DNA from: Paracoccaceae bacterium
GTDB lineage: Bacteria > Pseudomonadota > Alphaproteobacteria > Rhodobacterales > Rhodobacteraceae
Direction: 5' to 3'
Assembly (NCBI GenBank): GCA_020832445.1
Contig: JAFIEO010000011.1
Coordinates: forward strand, 1 to 36,504
DNA: 36,504 nucleotides
Part shown: piece after piece, positions 8,328-17,423 of the stretch
Layout: each line of letters opens with the position of its first letter
Numbering within the stretch: position 1 is the stretch's first letter
Program-made: the position numbers and the translations under genes
The notes under the pieces: generated by a model
Seen by the model: only the letters and a program-made list of their open reading frames with translations
Database searches by the model: none
Told to the model about the DNA's origin: nothing

Positions 8328-9365
8328 TCACCGCCCCCGCGACCGGATAAGCCCCACAATCTCGCGGGTCTGGTCCAGAATGGGCTCGGCAATCGCATGC
8401 GCGCGCTCGGCCCCGTCGCCCAGAATGCGGTCAATTTCTGCCACGTCCTGCATCAGGCGGGCCATTTCGGCGCTGATCGGCGACAGCTTTGCGACCGCCA
8501 GATCGGCCAATGCGGGTTTGAACGCACCAAACCCCTGCCCGCCATACTGCGCCAAAACCTGCGCGGGTGTCATATCGGCAAGTGCTGCATAGATATTCAC
8601 CAGATTGCGCGCCTCTGCCCGCCCCTCCAGCCCGTCCGGCTGTTCGGGCAGCGGCTCGGGGTCGGTGCGGGCCTTGCGGAATTTCGACGCAATCGCATCG
8701 GCATCATCGGTCAGGTTGATGCGCGACTGGTCGGACGGGTCGGATTTCGACATTTTTTTGGTGCCGTCGCGCAAGGACATGACACGGGTTGCAGCCCCTT
8801 CGATCACGGGTTCCACGATGGGAAAGAAATCCACACCATAATCATGGTTGAACTTGCTGGCGATGTCGCGTGTCAGTTCCAGATGTTGCTTCTGATCCTC
8901 GCCCACAGGAACATGCGTTGCATGATAGGCCATGATATCCGCCGCCATCAGGTTGGGATAGGCAAACAGGCCCACGCTGGCTTCTTCGGCATGTTTGCCG
9001 GCCTTGTCCTTGAACTGCGTCATGCGCCGCAACCAGCCCATGCGCGCCACACAGTTGAAAATCCACGCCAGTTCGGCATGCGCGGGCACCTGACTTTGGT
9101 TGAACAAAATGGAGCGCGCAGGGTCGACCCCAGATGCAATGAACCCCGCCGCCAATGCGCGTGTGGCATTGCGCAACGTGGCAGGGTCTTGCCAGACAGT
9201 GATCGCGTGTAGATCGACCATGCAATAGACCGTCTCGACCCCTTCATCCTGCGCAACGGCAAAGCGCTTGAGCGCGCCCAGATAATTGCCCAGTGTCAAC
9301 CCGCCAGACGGCTGGATGCCGGAAAATATCCGCTTCGGGAAAACCTTGGCCGGGACGTCGGACAT
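8328..9365 (-). CDS. trpS: Tryptophanyl-tRNA synthetase
   Basis: 345 residues. Class I synthetase charging tRNA-Trp; its substrate tRNA gene is at the other end of this window. The HIGH-equivalent is TLGNYLGAL after SGIQPSGG near residues 15-30, and the KMSKS loop is [13 protein letters not shown] near residue 200. Length matches bacterial TrpRS. The ATG at 9365 ([16 protein letters not shown]) follows GGAG at 8 bases, whereas the longer frame to 9428 adds 21 residues of unlikely sequence. In relatives trpS commonly follows glnD-murJ on the same strand; here a rhomboid-like gene in the opposite direction lies between murJ and trpS. Confidence 0.96.
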   Translation of the reverse strand: MSDVPAKVFPKRIFSGIQPSGGLTLGNYLGALKRFAVAQDEGVETVYCMVDLHAITVWQDPATLRNATRALAAGFIASGVDPARSILFNQSQVPAHAELAWIFNCVARMGWLRRMTQFKDKAGKHAEEASVGLFAYPNLMAADIMAYHATHVPVGEDQKQHLELTRDIASKFNHDYGVDFFPIVEPVIEGAATRVMSLRDGTKKMSKSDPSDQSRINLTDDADAIASKFRKARTDPEPLPEQPDGLEGRAEARNLVNIYAALADMTPAQVLAQYGGQGFGAFKPALADLAVAKLSPISAEMARLMQDVAEIDRILGDGAERAHAIAEPILDQTREIVGLIRSRGR

Positions 9366-9457
9366 GTGATGGCTCCATACTGGAAAAGATGTTGTGCTTG
9401 GATTAGCCTTCGCCTTGGCGAAGGTCAACCAAGGCCCTGAACATCAAGGCGCTTCAC

Positions 9458-10123
9458 ATGAATACACCCCCTGCCCCGATCGTGCAGCCATTGCCATGGG
9501 GCGTGTGGCTGCTGGTTCTGGCCATCGCTGCGGTGGAACTGGTGCTTTGGGCCGGTGCGCACGGGTTGGTGAATGCCGCAGGCGCGGCAGACTGGCGCGC
9601 GCAGGCGCTGGCATGGGCAGGGGTAAACCCCGCGCTACAGGACTGGATGATCGACAGCGCGCAGGCGCCCGCGCGCCACCTGTTGCGCTATGTGGCGTTC
9701 GGTTTCGTGCATATGGGGCCGGTTCAGGCGCTGCTGGTGGTGGTGATCATCGCGGCATTGGGGAAATACTGCGCCGAAAGGCTGGGGTCGGTGCGACTGT
9801 TGCTGATACTGGCGCTGGCACAGGCGGCAGGCGGTGCGGGGTTCGGCATGGCAGGCGATGCGGCTGCATGGCTAGTGGGCGGCTATCCGATGATATTTGC
9901 GCTGGCGGGCATCTACGCAGCCCTTGTGCGCGACACGGCCTCTGACAGGCGCGCGCTGATGCTGGCGCTGGCCTTGCCGCTGGTTTTACTGGTGGCGCGC
10001 CTGTTTCTGGCGACCATCATGGGCGGTATGGACTGGATCGCGGATGTGGTGGCCTGCGCTGCGGGGTTTGCGCTGACACGCGCGCTGCGCCCCGGCCTAC
10101 TGATCCGGTTGCGCAGGCGCTGA
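9458..10123 (+). CDS. Rhomboid-family membrane protein, probably catalytically inactive
   Basis: 221 residues, with about six hydrophobic segments (near 14-36, 68-90, 92-108, 112-128, 138-155 and 165-187) and a last short one near 190-208. The order resembles the rhomboid core: FVHMGPVQALLVVV, then a G-rich helix, then the helix that normally carries GxSG. Here that motif reads VGGYPMIFAL, with Tyr143 at the serine position, and the last helix reads WIADVVACAAGF with Asp196 where the catalytic His should be. So both members of the Ser-His dyad are missing. Known inactive rhomboids bind or escort membrane proteins; the role here is unknown. The ATG follows AAGG at about 8 bases. The 3' end overlaps murJ by 27 bases on the opposite strand. 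Confidence 0.8.
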   Translation: MNTPPAPIVQPLPWGVWLLVLAIAAVELVLWAGAHGLVNAAGAADWRAQALAWAGVNPALQDWMIDSAQAPARHLLRYVAFGFVHMGPVQALLVVVIIAALGKYCAERLGSVRLLLILALAQAAGGAGFGMAGDAAAWLVGGYPMIFALAGIYAALVRDTASDRRALMLALALPLVLLVARLFLATIMGGMDWIADVVACAAGFALTRALRPGLLIRLRRR

Positions 10124-11668
10124 TCCGCGCGAGCGGCGCAGGGCGGCGCGCAATTCCGCCAGGTTGAACGCGCCGATCATCTGGCCGAAGGCGAAATACG
10201 CCCCACTTCCCCCCAGCACCATGGCCAGCAACGCCAGATAGCGCACACTGCCCCCCGCCAGCCATGGGGCCAGTGCCAGATGCAACCCGTGCAACACCAC
10301 GCCCATCACCACTGAAGCCAGCACAATACGCCACATCCGCGTTATCATCTGCGCATCAAGCAGCGCCGCGCGCCCCATGTCGCGCGACCCGCGCCACAGC
10401 TGCCACACCATCACCCATGCAGCCAGACTGGTGGCCAATGCGGCGGCTACAAAGCCGATGAACGGCATCAGACCAATCGCCACAAGGGCATTCACGACCA
10501 TCGACACCACGGCATACCGGAACGGACGCCGTGTGTCGTGGCGGGCGTAATACAGGGGCTGCAACACCTTGTGCAGCACGAATGCCGGCAAACCCAGCGC
10601 ATAGACCGCCAGCGCCAGCGCCGTGGCCTGCGTGTCAGCCACGGTCCAGGCGCCGCGCCCGAACAGCACTGCGACAATCGGTGTCGCAATCACCACCAGC
10701 GCCACCGCCGATGGCAGGGTCAAAAACAGCGAAAATTCCAAGCCCCGGTTGAAACTGTGCTGCCCTGCCCCTTCATCGCCCGCGCGCAGGCGGCGCGACA
10801 ATTCCGGCAGCAACACCACCCCCACCGCAATGCCCACAACCCCCAGCGGCAGTTGATACAAGCGGTCGGCATAAGACAGCCACGATACGGCATTATCGGT
10901 AAAGCTGGCCACCTGCCGCCCCACAATCAGGTTGATCTGCACGACACCACCCGCCAGAACGGCAGGCGCTGCAATAATGGCAAGGCGCTTCAGTTCAGGC
11001 GTCAGGCGCGGCATGCGGAACCGCATCTGGAACCCTGCACGCCGCACGGCCACCCAAAGGGCCGCAAGCTGCGCCACGCCCGCCACAGGCACCGCCCATG
11101 ACAGCGCCAACCCCATGGGCCAGCCCGCGCGATCAGCGAGCAGCATCGCGCCCACGAACACGACATTCAACAGCACAGGTGCTGCCGCCGCTGCCGTAAA
11201 TCGCCCGACTGCGTTCAGCATACCCGACAGCAGCGCCACCAGAGAGATGAAGAAAATATACGGAAATGCCACGCGCCCGAACAAAACCGCCATGTCGAAA
11301 CGGTCATCCTGCGCGAACCCCGCCGCCATGGCCCAGACCAGAAAGGGCATGGCAATGACCGCCAGTGTCGAAAATATCAACAACAGCGCCGCCATGCCCC
11401 AGAACGCATCGCGCGCGAAACCTTCGGCATCCTCGCCCGCTTCGTGTTTCTTGGCGAACATCGGAACAAATGCGAAATTGAACGCCCCTTCGGCAAAAAA
11501 CCGGCGGAACATGTTGGGCAGCGAGAACGCCACGAAAAACGCATCTGTCACCGGCCCCGCCCCCAAGTAGGCGGCCATCATCACATCGCGTGCGAAACCG
11601 AACACGCGGCTTAGCAATGTCCACAGACCCACAGTCAGGAAGCCCGCCACCAGACGAATACGCGCCAT
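10097..11668 (-). CDS. murJ: Lipid II flippase MurJ
   Basis: 523 residues, with the 14 or so hydrophobic segments expected of the MOP-superfamily flippase. It moves lipid II across the inner membrane for peptidoglycan synthesis. The N-terminal signature TLLSRVFGFARDVMMAAYLG and the SLPNMFRRFFAEGAFNFAFV block are diagnostic for MurJ/MviN. The ATG at 11668 overlaps the TGA of the upstream small gene by one base (TGATG), pointing to coupled translation; the frame extends 11 residues further upstream but inside that gene. Last gene of the glnD operon. Its final 27 bases are shared with the opposing rhomboid-like gene. Confidence 0.96.
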   Translation of the reverse strand: MARIRLVAGFLTVGLWTLLSRVFGFARDVMMAAYLGAGPVTDAFFVAFSLPNMFRRFFAEGAFNFAFVPMFAKKHEAGEDAEGFARDAFWGMAALLLIFSTLAVIAMPFLVWAMAAGFAQDDRFDMAVLFGRVAFPYIFFISLVALLSGMLNAVGRFTAAAAAPVLLNVVFVGAMLLADRAGWPMGLALSWAVPVAGVAQLAALWVAVRRAGFQMRFRMPRLTPELKRLAIIAAPAVLAGGVVQINLIVGRQVASFTDNAVSWLSYADRLYQLPLGVVGIAVGVVLLPELSRRLRAGDEGAGQHSFNRGLEFSLFLTLPSAVALVVIATPIVAVLFGRGAWTVADTQATALALAVYALGLPAFVLHKVLQPLYYARHDTRRPFRYAVVSMVVNALVAIGLMPFIGFVAAALATSLAAWVMVWQLWRGSRDMGRAALLDAQMITRMWRIVLASVVMGVVLHGLHLALAPWLAGGSVRYLALLAMVLGGSGAYFAFGQMIGAFNLAELRAALRRSRGSAPAQPDQ

Positions 11669-11910
11669 CAGTTCCGCTTTCCTGTGCCGCGGGGTTGCCA
11701 CGGCATGCCCATATATCCCTGCCCCGCGCGCAATTCGGCCAGCATGGCAGCCAGTCGTCTGGCCCGTGTTTGGGGCCGTTTTGCACCATTGATCCAGATC
11801 AGCCAGTCATTGCGCTGATAAGGTGGCCGCGCTGCATAAGCATCACAAAGCCCGCCCGATTGCAATGCATCTGCAATATCTTGCGGCATCGCTTCGCGTG
11901 GCCGTGCCAT
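11668..11910 (-). CDS. Small OmdA-domain protein (YdeI/OmpD-associated family)
   Basis: 80 residues. The segment ARPPYQRNDWLIWINGAKRPQ followed by TRARRLAAMLAELRAGQGYMGMPW matches the C-terminal OmdA module of the YdeI or OmpD-associated (bacteriocin-protection) family; full-length members are around twice as long, so this is a single-domain version. Its biochemical role is not established. No signal peptide. It is wedged between glnD and murJ with one-base overlaps on both sides (TAATG upstream, TGATG downstream), which is strong evidence that it is a real, co-translated gene despite its size. Confidence 0.8.
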   Translation of the reverse strand: MARPREAMPQDIADALQSGGLCDAYAARPPYQRNDWLIWINGAKRPQTRARRLAAMLAELRAGQGYMGMPWQPRGTGKRN

Positions 11911-14684
11911 TACCCCGCCGCCCGTTCCACACCCGCAGCGATGGCCGCGCGCAAGCGGCGTTCCAGCGCTTCTTGGCGGGATTTCGTGTGCAGCTTCAGC
12001 CCGAACATATCCTTGACATAGAATGTATCGACAACCTGCACCCCGAATGTGGCAATCACGGCGCTGGCAATGGTGATATTGGCATCTGCCAAGGTGCGTG
12101 TCAGATCATGCAGCAGGCCGGGGCGGTCGCGCGTGTCCACTTCGATGATGGTGTAGATTTCCGAGCCTTCATTGTCGAAACTGATATGCGTGGGCACCCG
12201 AAAGGCGCGGTCGCGTTTCTTGACCTTGTCACGCCCGGCCAGTTCGCGCGCGGCCACAACTTCGCCTGCAAAAGTGCGTTCGATCATCTTGCGCAGGCGT
12301 GGCAGGCGCTCGGCCTCATAGGGGTGGCCTTCGGCATCCTGTATCCAGAAGGCCGCTGTCGCATAACCGTCCTTGGTCGTATAGGTGCGCGCATCCACGA
12401 TATTCGCGCCCACCAGCGCCAGCGCGCCCGCGAAACGCGCGAAAATACCGGGATGGTCGGACAGCACGAAACACGCGCGCGTGGCATCGCGTTCGGGTTC
12501 GGGATGCAGGTCAATGCTTATGGAATCGGTCTTGATGTCACGCAGCAGGCGCGCGAACACCATATGCGTGGCCGTGGGCAGCCCCTGCCAGTAAGGGTCG
12601 TAATGGCGCCCCACTTCGTGGCGCAATTCGGCGCGCGGCCAGTCGTCCAGTGCAGCGCGAAGCGCGCGTTTTGCCTCGTCCGAGCGGTTCTCGCGGTTCA
12701 GTTCTTCCAGCCCGTTTTCCAGCGCATTCGCCGTTTCGCGGTAAAGCTGGCGCAGCAACATGGCCTTCCAGTTGTTCCACGTCCCCGGCCCGACACCGCG
12801 AATATCGCACACAGTCAGCACAGTCAGCAGGTCCAGCCGCTCGCGGGTTTTGACCAGTTTGGCAAAATCGCGCACCGTGCGGGGGTCGGAAATGTCACGC
12901 TTCTGGGCCGTATCAGCCATCAGCAAATGATAGCGCACCAGCCATTCAACTGTTTCGCATTCCGCCTTCTTCAGGCCCAGACGCGGGGCCACCTTGCGGG
13001 CAATCTGCGCGCCAAGGACCGAATGGTCCTCTGGCCGGCCCTTGCCAATGTCATGAAGTAGCAAGGCCACATAAATGACCCTGCGATTGACCCCTTCGTG
13101 CAGGATACGAGAGGCCACGGGCAATTCCTCGACCAGTTCGCCGCGTTCGATCTGCGCCAGCGTGCTGACAACCTGAATCGTATGCTCGTCAACTGTGTAA
13201 TGGTGATACACATTGAACTGCATCATCGCCACGATGGCCTCAAACTCTGGCAAGAACGCCCCAAGGACGCCCAATTCGTTCATGCGGCGCAAGGCGCGTT
13301 CGGGATTGCCGTGTTTCAGCATCAGGCGCATGAAAATCTTCTGCGCTTCGGGGTTGTCGCGGGTCTCTGCGTCGATCAGGTCCAGATTGGCCGCCAGCAA
13401 CCGCATGGCGTTGGGGTGCAGTAAATGCCCGGTCACCAGCGCTTCTTCAAATATGCGCAGCAGGTTCAGTGGATCGGCCAGAAAGCTTTCAGGATGCTCG
13501 ACATCCAGCCGGTTCTGCACCACGCGCAGCCCATAGCGCATTTTCTTGCGCCGGTTCAGAAAATTCCGCAAAATGGGTTCGCGTTTGACGTGCCGCGCTT
13601 CCAGCTCTGTCAGGAAAATGCGTGTCAGTTCGCCCACGCGGGTCGCATGGCGGAAATATTCCTGCATAAAATGCTCCACCCCGCGCCGCCCGCCGTGATC
13701 TTCATATCCCATCAATTCTGCCACGCCGACCTGTAGATCGAATGTCAGCTGTTCAACAGGACGCGCGGACAGGTGGTGCATATGACACCGGACCGCCCAT
13801 AAGAAGGTTTCAGCAGCCCGAAAGGATTCGTATTCCTCGGGACGGAAGAACCCCAGTGCAACAAGCTCTTGTGCCTGGTCCACCTCGTGGATGTATTTGG
13901 CAATCCAGTACAGGGTCTGCAAATCGCGCAAGCCACCCTTGCCTTCCTTGACATTGGGTTCCAGCATATAGCGCATATTGCCGATCTTGGCATGCCGCGC
14001 TGCGCGTTCGGCCAGTTTGGCCTCGATGAAATCAGCATGGGTGCGCGAAAACAATTCCGACCACAACCGCGTGCGCAGGGTCTGCGCAAGGTTTTCATTG
14101 CCGAACAGAAACCGATGCTCCAGAAGCGCCGTGCGGATGGTCACATCATCCTTGCCAAGCCGCAGGCATTCATCAACAGTCCGGCTGGCATGGCCAACTT
14201 TCAGCCGCAGATCCCACAAGATATACAACGTGGATTCGATCACCTGCTCGACCCAGCCCGTCACCTTCCACGGCACCAGAAACAGCAGGTCGATATCGGA
14301 ATGCGGGGCCATTTCGGCGCGGCCATACCCGCCGACGGCCAGAACTGCAATCCGCTCCCCCTCGGACGGGTTGGGATTGGGGTGCAGGCGTTCCTGAACA
14401 AGGCGCAGAACCAGCCCCATGATCTGGTCCGTCAGCCATGAATTAACGGACACAAAATCGCGCGCATCGCGGGGGTGCTGTTCGAACATGCGCTGTAGCT
14501 GAAGGGCGCTGTCGTTCAGGGCAGGCCTGATCTGCGCGACAATGACAGACCGGCAGGCGCGCTGGTCCGATCCGTCATGCTCGCGCAGTGCGACATCAAT
14601 CTGCGCGGCCAGCGCGTCCATATCCAGAATCCGGCCGGTCGGGAAAAGGCGCGCGCCTTCGTCAGTCAGAACGGGCAAAGTCAC
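11910..14684 (-). CDS. glnD: [Protein-PII] uridylyltransferase / uridylyl-removing enzyme
   Basis: 924 residues, typical for GlnD. It senses glutamine and adds or removes UMP on PII proteins, thereby setting nitrogen assimilation. Domains in order: nucleotidyltransferase with GGYGRAEMAPHSDIDLLFL near residues 115-135; the PII-uridylyltransferase central region; an HD phosphohydrolase (LLLHDIGKGRPEDHS near 540) for UMP removal; and two C-terminal ACT domains (from about 740 and 845) that bind glutamine. The start is GTG at 14684, supported by GGAG 6 bases upstream. The stop TAA overlaps the ATG of the following small gene. It lies 44 bases after the LpoA-like gene, so both may be on one transcript. 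Confidence 0.97.
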   Translation of the reverse strand: MTLPVLTDEGARLFPTGRILDMDALAAQIDVALREHDGSDQRACRSVIVAQIRPALNDSALQLQRMFEQHPRDARDFVSVNSWLTDQIMGLVLRLVQERLHPNPNPSEGERIAVLAVGGYGRAEMAPHSDIDLLFLVPWKVTGWVEQVIESTLYILWDLRLKVGHASRTVDECLRLGKDDVTIRTALLEHRFLFGNENLAQTLRTRLWSELFSRTHADFIEAKLAERAARHAKIGNMRYMLEPNVKEGKGGLRDLQTLYWIAKYIHEVDQAQELVALGFFRPEEYESFRAAETFLWAVRCHMHHLSARPVEQLTFDLQVGVAELMGYEDHGGRRGVEHFMQEYFRHATRVGELTRIFLTELEARHVKREPILRNFLNRRKKMRYGLRVVQNRLDVEHPESFLADPLNLLRIFEEALVTGHLLHPNAMRLLAANLDLIDAETRDNPEAQKIFMRLMLKHGNPERALRRMNELGVLGAFLPEFEAIVAMMQFNVYHHYTVDEHTIQVVSTLAQIERGELVEELPVASRILHEGVNRRVIYVALLLHDIGKGRPEDHSVLGAQIARKVAPRLGLKKAECETVEWLVRYHLLMADTAQKRDISDPRTVRDFAKLVKTRERLDLLTVLTVCDIRGVGPGTWNNWKAMLLRQLYRETANALENGLEELNRENRSDEAKRALRAALDDWPRAELRHEVGRHYDPYWQGLPTATHMVFARLLRDIKTDSISIDLHPEPERDATRACFVLSDHPGIFARFAGALALVGANIVDARTYTTKDGYATAAFWIQDAEGHPYEAERLPRLRKMIERTFAGEVVAARELAGRDKVKKRDRAFRVPTHISFDNEGSEIYTIIEVDTRDRPGLLHDLTRTLADANITIASAVIATFGVQVVDTFYVKDMFGLKLHTKSRQEALERRLRAAIAAGVERAAG

Positions 14685-14728
14685 TGATCGCTCCGGGATC
14701 TGCTGTCCTTCGGTGCTGCGTGCCCTAC

Positions 14729-15919
14729 TCAGGATCCACCCCCGACGAAACTGCGCGGTGCCGGGCTGATGACAACTGTGCGTTCATCACGCACCTCGCC
14801 GATGGCAAGACCACGTTCATTCATGCCGTTCGGGCGCAGGCGGAACACACCGCTGACCCCGACAAACCCCTGCCCCTGCGTCAGACGCGACGCGCTAAGG
14901 GCATCGGCACCGCCTTGACGCAAAAGCGCCCCGACTGCCGCAATACCGTCATAGGCAAGGCTGGCCACAGGATGCGGTGCCTCTCCATAGGCGTTCGCGT
15001 AGCGGGCGTCGAAACGGCTGGTCAACCCGGGATCAGGAAGCGCGAACCACCCGCCCTGAATACCGCTAAGCTGAAGCGTCGCAGACGGAATGTCCCAGCG
15101 CGTCATGCCCATATATTGAAACTGGGTGCGCGACAGCCCGTTTTGCGGCAACAATTCCGCAAGGATCGGCAACGCCCCTTCGGACCCCGCCGTCAGCAAA
15201 ACCGTCTGCGCCCCCGATGAACGCGCCGAGGATGCAATGCGCGGCAACGCATCCACAACGCCCTGTTGTGAAAAGGCATAGGACTGGGTCGCCACCAGAC
15301 TGGCGCCCGTGCGCGCAGCAGCCGCACGCACGGCCGCTTCGGCAACCTGCCCGGACTCGTTCTGCTCCGCTATCAGCATGACACGGCCTTTGCCCTGTTC
15401 GGCCGCATAAGCCATCAACCGTGTGGCGGTGTTTTCAAATGTGGGCCCAAGCAGGAAAACATTGCCCCCGGCCGCCGCCGGGTTGTTCGAGAAACTCAGG
15501 ACATTGACGCCAGAGGATGCAACAGTGCGCCCCACAGCGGTGGCCGAATCGGCAAAGAGCGGGCCGACGATAATACCTGCACCGTCATTGACCGCCTGCG
15601 CCGCGACCTGTGCCGCGCGTTCCGCATTCCCGCCGGTCTGGTATACGCGCAGATCAATCTGCACACCCTGAAGATCGGCAACTGCAAGACGGGCTGCGTT
15701 TTCAAGGCTTTGCGCCAGAACCTGCCGGCCCTGATCATTCGATCCCCCCGGCACCAGCAGCGCAACGGTGACCGGACTGCGCGGGTCCACAGATGGCCCG
15801 CCGCCGGCCACCGGACCGACCGGCATGTCGCAGCCCACCAGCATCAAGGCAGCAGCCGCCGCCAGAAATCCGCGTCTTGGGCCAGCCCAGCCACAATTTC
15901 CCGAAATAAGGTTCCGCAT
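14729..15919 (-). CDS. LpoA-like lipoprotein, penicillin-binding-protein activator
   Basis: 396 residues. The N-terminus has a basic stretch, a hydrophobic run and a lipobox LVGC with the acylated Cys at residue 30, so it is a lipoprotein. The mature part has the periplasmic-binding fold of type I (VTVALLVPGGSNDQGRQVL, then GIIVGPLFADSATAV), as in the C-terminal domain of LpoA/YraM; the TPR-like N-terminal domain of E. coli LpoA is absent. It sits beside rsmI and yraN in divergent order, echoing the yraL-yraM-yraN cluster, which supports a role in activating a penicillin-binding protein rather than amino-acid uptake. I take the ATG at 15919; an upstream in-frame ATG at 15961 is possible. Confidence 0.82.
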   Translation of the reverse strand: MRNLISGNCGWAGPRRGFLAAAAALMLVGCDMPVGPVAGGGPSVDPRSPVTVALLVPGGSNDQGRQVLAQSLENAARLAVADLQGVQIDLRVYQTGGNAERAAQVAAQAVNDGAGIIVGPLFADSATAVGRTVASSGVNVLSFSNNPAAAGGNVFLLGPTFENTATRLMAYAAEQGKGRVMLIAEQNESGQVAEAAVRAAAARTGASLVATQSYAFSQQGVVDALPRIASSARSSGAQTVLLTAGSEGALPILAELLPQNGLSRTQFQYMGMTRWDIPSATLQLSGIQGGWFALPDPGLTSRFDARYANAYGEAPHPVASLAYDGIAAVGALLRQGGADALSASRLTQGQGFVGVSGVFRLRPNGMNERGLAIGEVRDERTVVISPAPRSFVGGGS

Positions 15920-16042
15920 CCTAACGCCACTCCCCGCTTGCATCGACTTTGCTTGCGCCACACACTAAGCAAGTGCGACTGCGAAGTAAACGACCCCTCG
16001 GCACACAGCCGCTTATGCCGCCCAAGGATGAAATACACGTTA

Positions 16043-16972
16043 ATGTCCCGCCCTGAAAATGAACCCGACGACACCGACCTTGCACCGCAGATGCACCGCG
16101 CAATGGCGCATGACACGCGTGGCGCGCGGCCTGTGCCCCCCGGCCTGCACCTGATCGCAACCCCCATCGGGGCCGCGCGCGACATAACCCTGCATGCGCT
16201 GGATTTGCTGGCAGGCGCCGACATTCTGGTGGCAGAAGATACAAGATCGCTTCGTAAACTTATGGAAATTCACAGGATTTCATCAAAGAACCGCCCTGTC
16301 TGGGCCTATCATGACCATAATGGCGCGGCGATGCGCCCGCGCATTATCAGCGCATTGGAAGATGGCAAATCCCTTGTCTATGCATCCGAGGCCGGAACCC
16401 CGCTGGTGGCGGACCCGGGCTTTCAGCTTGCGCGCACCGTGGTCGAGCAAGGCTTCGCCCTGCACAGCGCCCCCGGCCCCTCTGCGGTGCTGAGTGCGCT
16501 GACACTGGCCGGTCTGCCAAGTGACAGGTTCTGTTTCATGGGGTTTGCCCCCGCGCAGACCGGTGCGCGCAAACAGTTCCTGACAGAAGCGGCGGCAATT
16601 CCTGCAACCCTTATTTTCTATGAATCCCCCAAACGTATTCACCGCTTCTTAACCGAATTATGCGATATCATGGGTTCGGAGCGTAAGGCGGCCCTGTGCC
16701 GGGAAATGACCAAAAAGCATCAGGAAGTGCTTCGTATGACCTTGGGCGACATGATTTCAGCACTGGCTGACCGGACCCTGAAGGGCGAAATTGCGCTGGT
16801 GGTTGATCGTGGTGCGGCGGTCACGGCCAATTCGGATGATCTGGACCGCGCATTGACGCAGGCCCTTGAAGATATGACCCTGAAGGAAGCGGTGGCGCAT
16901 GTCACCGCCGAACTGGGGTTGCCGCGCAGGTCGGTCTATCAGGCAGCGCTGGCAAAGGGAAAACCGCAATGA
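16043..16972 (+). CDS. rsmI: 16S rRNA 2'-O-methyltransferase RsmI
   Basis: 309 residues. Methylates the 2'-O of C1402 in 16S rRNA with S-adenosylmethionine. SPOUT-unlike tetrapyrrole-methylase fold: LHLIATPIGAARDITLHALDLL, then the AEDTRSLRKL block, EAGTPLVADPGFQLAR and the SGLPSDRF-like LAGLPSDRFCFMGF. C-terminal helix region LKEAVAHVTAELGLPRRSVYQAAL is typical. Start uncertain: ATG at 16028 or 16043, neither with a good ribosome binding site; I use the second because known proteins have short N-terminal extensions. The frame stays open farther upstream but lacks homologous character. Overlaps yraN by 4 bases (ATGA). Confidence 0.93.
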   Translation: MSRPENEPDDTDLAPQMHRAMAHDTRGARPVPPGLHLIATPIGAARDITLHALDLLAGADILVAEDTRSLRKLMEIHRISSKNRPVWAYHDHNGAAMRPRIISALEDGKSLVYASEAGTPLVADPGFQLARTVVEQGFALHSAPGPSAVLSALTLAGLPSDRFCFMGFAPAQTGARKQFLTEAAAIPATLIFYESPKRIHRFLTELCDIMGSERKAALCREMTKKHQEVLRMTLGDMISALADRTLKGEIALVVDRGAAVTANSDDLDRALTQALEDMTLKEAVAHVTAELGLPRRSVYQAALAKGKPQ

Positions 16973-17325
16973 TGCCGCAGAAACGCAATTATCACGCGGG
17001 GCTGGCCGCCGAAGATTGCGTGATGCGGGACTATCTGGATGAAGGGTATCATCTGCGGGCAAGGCGCTGGCGCGGACAATGCGGGGAATTGGACCTTGTG
17101 TTGTCGCGCGGTGCGGAAATCGTGTTTGTCGAAGTCAAGAAAAGCCGGTGCTTTGACACTGCGGCGGCGCGGATCGGGGCGGCACAGATTGCACGGCTGT
17201 TCACGACTGCCGCGCAATATCTGGGCACATGTCCGCAGGGCGCGCTGACACCATCGCGTTTCGATGTGGCGCTGGTCAATGCGCAAGGTCAGGTGGCGCG
17301 GCTGGAAAACGCCTTTTGCGCCTGA
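16969..17325 (+). CDS. YraN family protein (UPF0102, nuclease-like fold)
   Basis: 118 residues, the usual YraN size. The family has an endonuclease-like core: Gly-Leu-Ala-Ala-Glu near the N-terminus (HAGLAAEDCVMRDYLDEGY), then CGELDLVLSRGAEIVFVEVKKS, giving the E...D...ExK arrangement of PD-(D/E)XK-type enzymes. Activity is unproven for most members. It starts in an ATGA overlap with rsmI, and a second ATG follows at once at 16972. Conserved neighbourhood with rsmI and the LpoA-like gene. Confidence 0.9.
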   Translation: MMPQKRNYHAGLAAEDCVMRDYLDEGYHLRARRWRGQCGELDLVLSRGAEIVFVEVKKSRCFDTAAARIGAAQIARLFTTAAQYLGTCPQGALTPSRFDVALVNAQGQVARLENAFCA

Positions 17326-17423
17326 CAGCGAAGGCACGCTGAGCTTTGCTTGCATCATGCCGCACCTTACGCCATCTATGGGCGCAAAGGGCTGGTTTGC
17401 CCGGGTTGTAACAGGGGGATAGC

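Noticed and set aside
8397-9212. 271-codon plus-strand frame opposite trpS
   Set aside because: Antisense shadow of a clear trpS gene.
11823-13061. 412-codon plus-strand frame opposite glnD
   Set aside because: Shadow of the glnD reading frame; His- and Arg-rich low-complexity translation with no ribosome binding site.
15710-16042. Longer rsmI with about 110 extra N-terminal residues
   Set aside because: The extension is antisense to the signal-peptide end of the LpoA-like gene and has no RsmI-like sequence.
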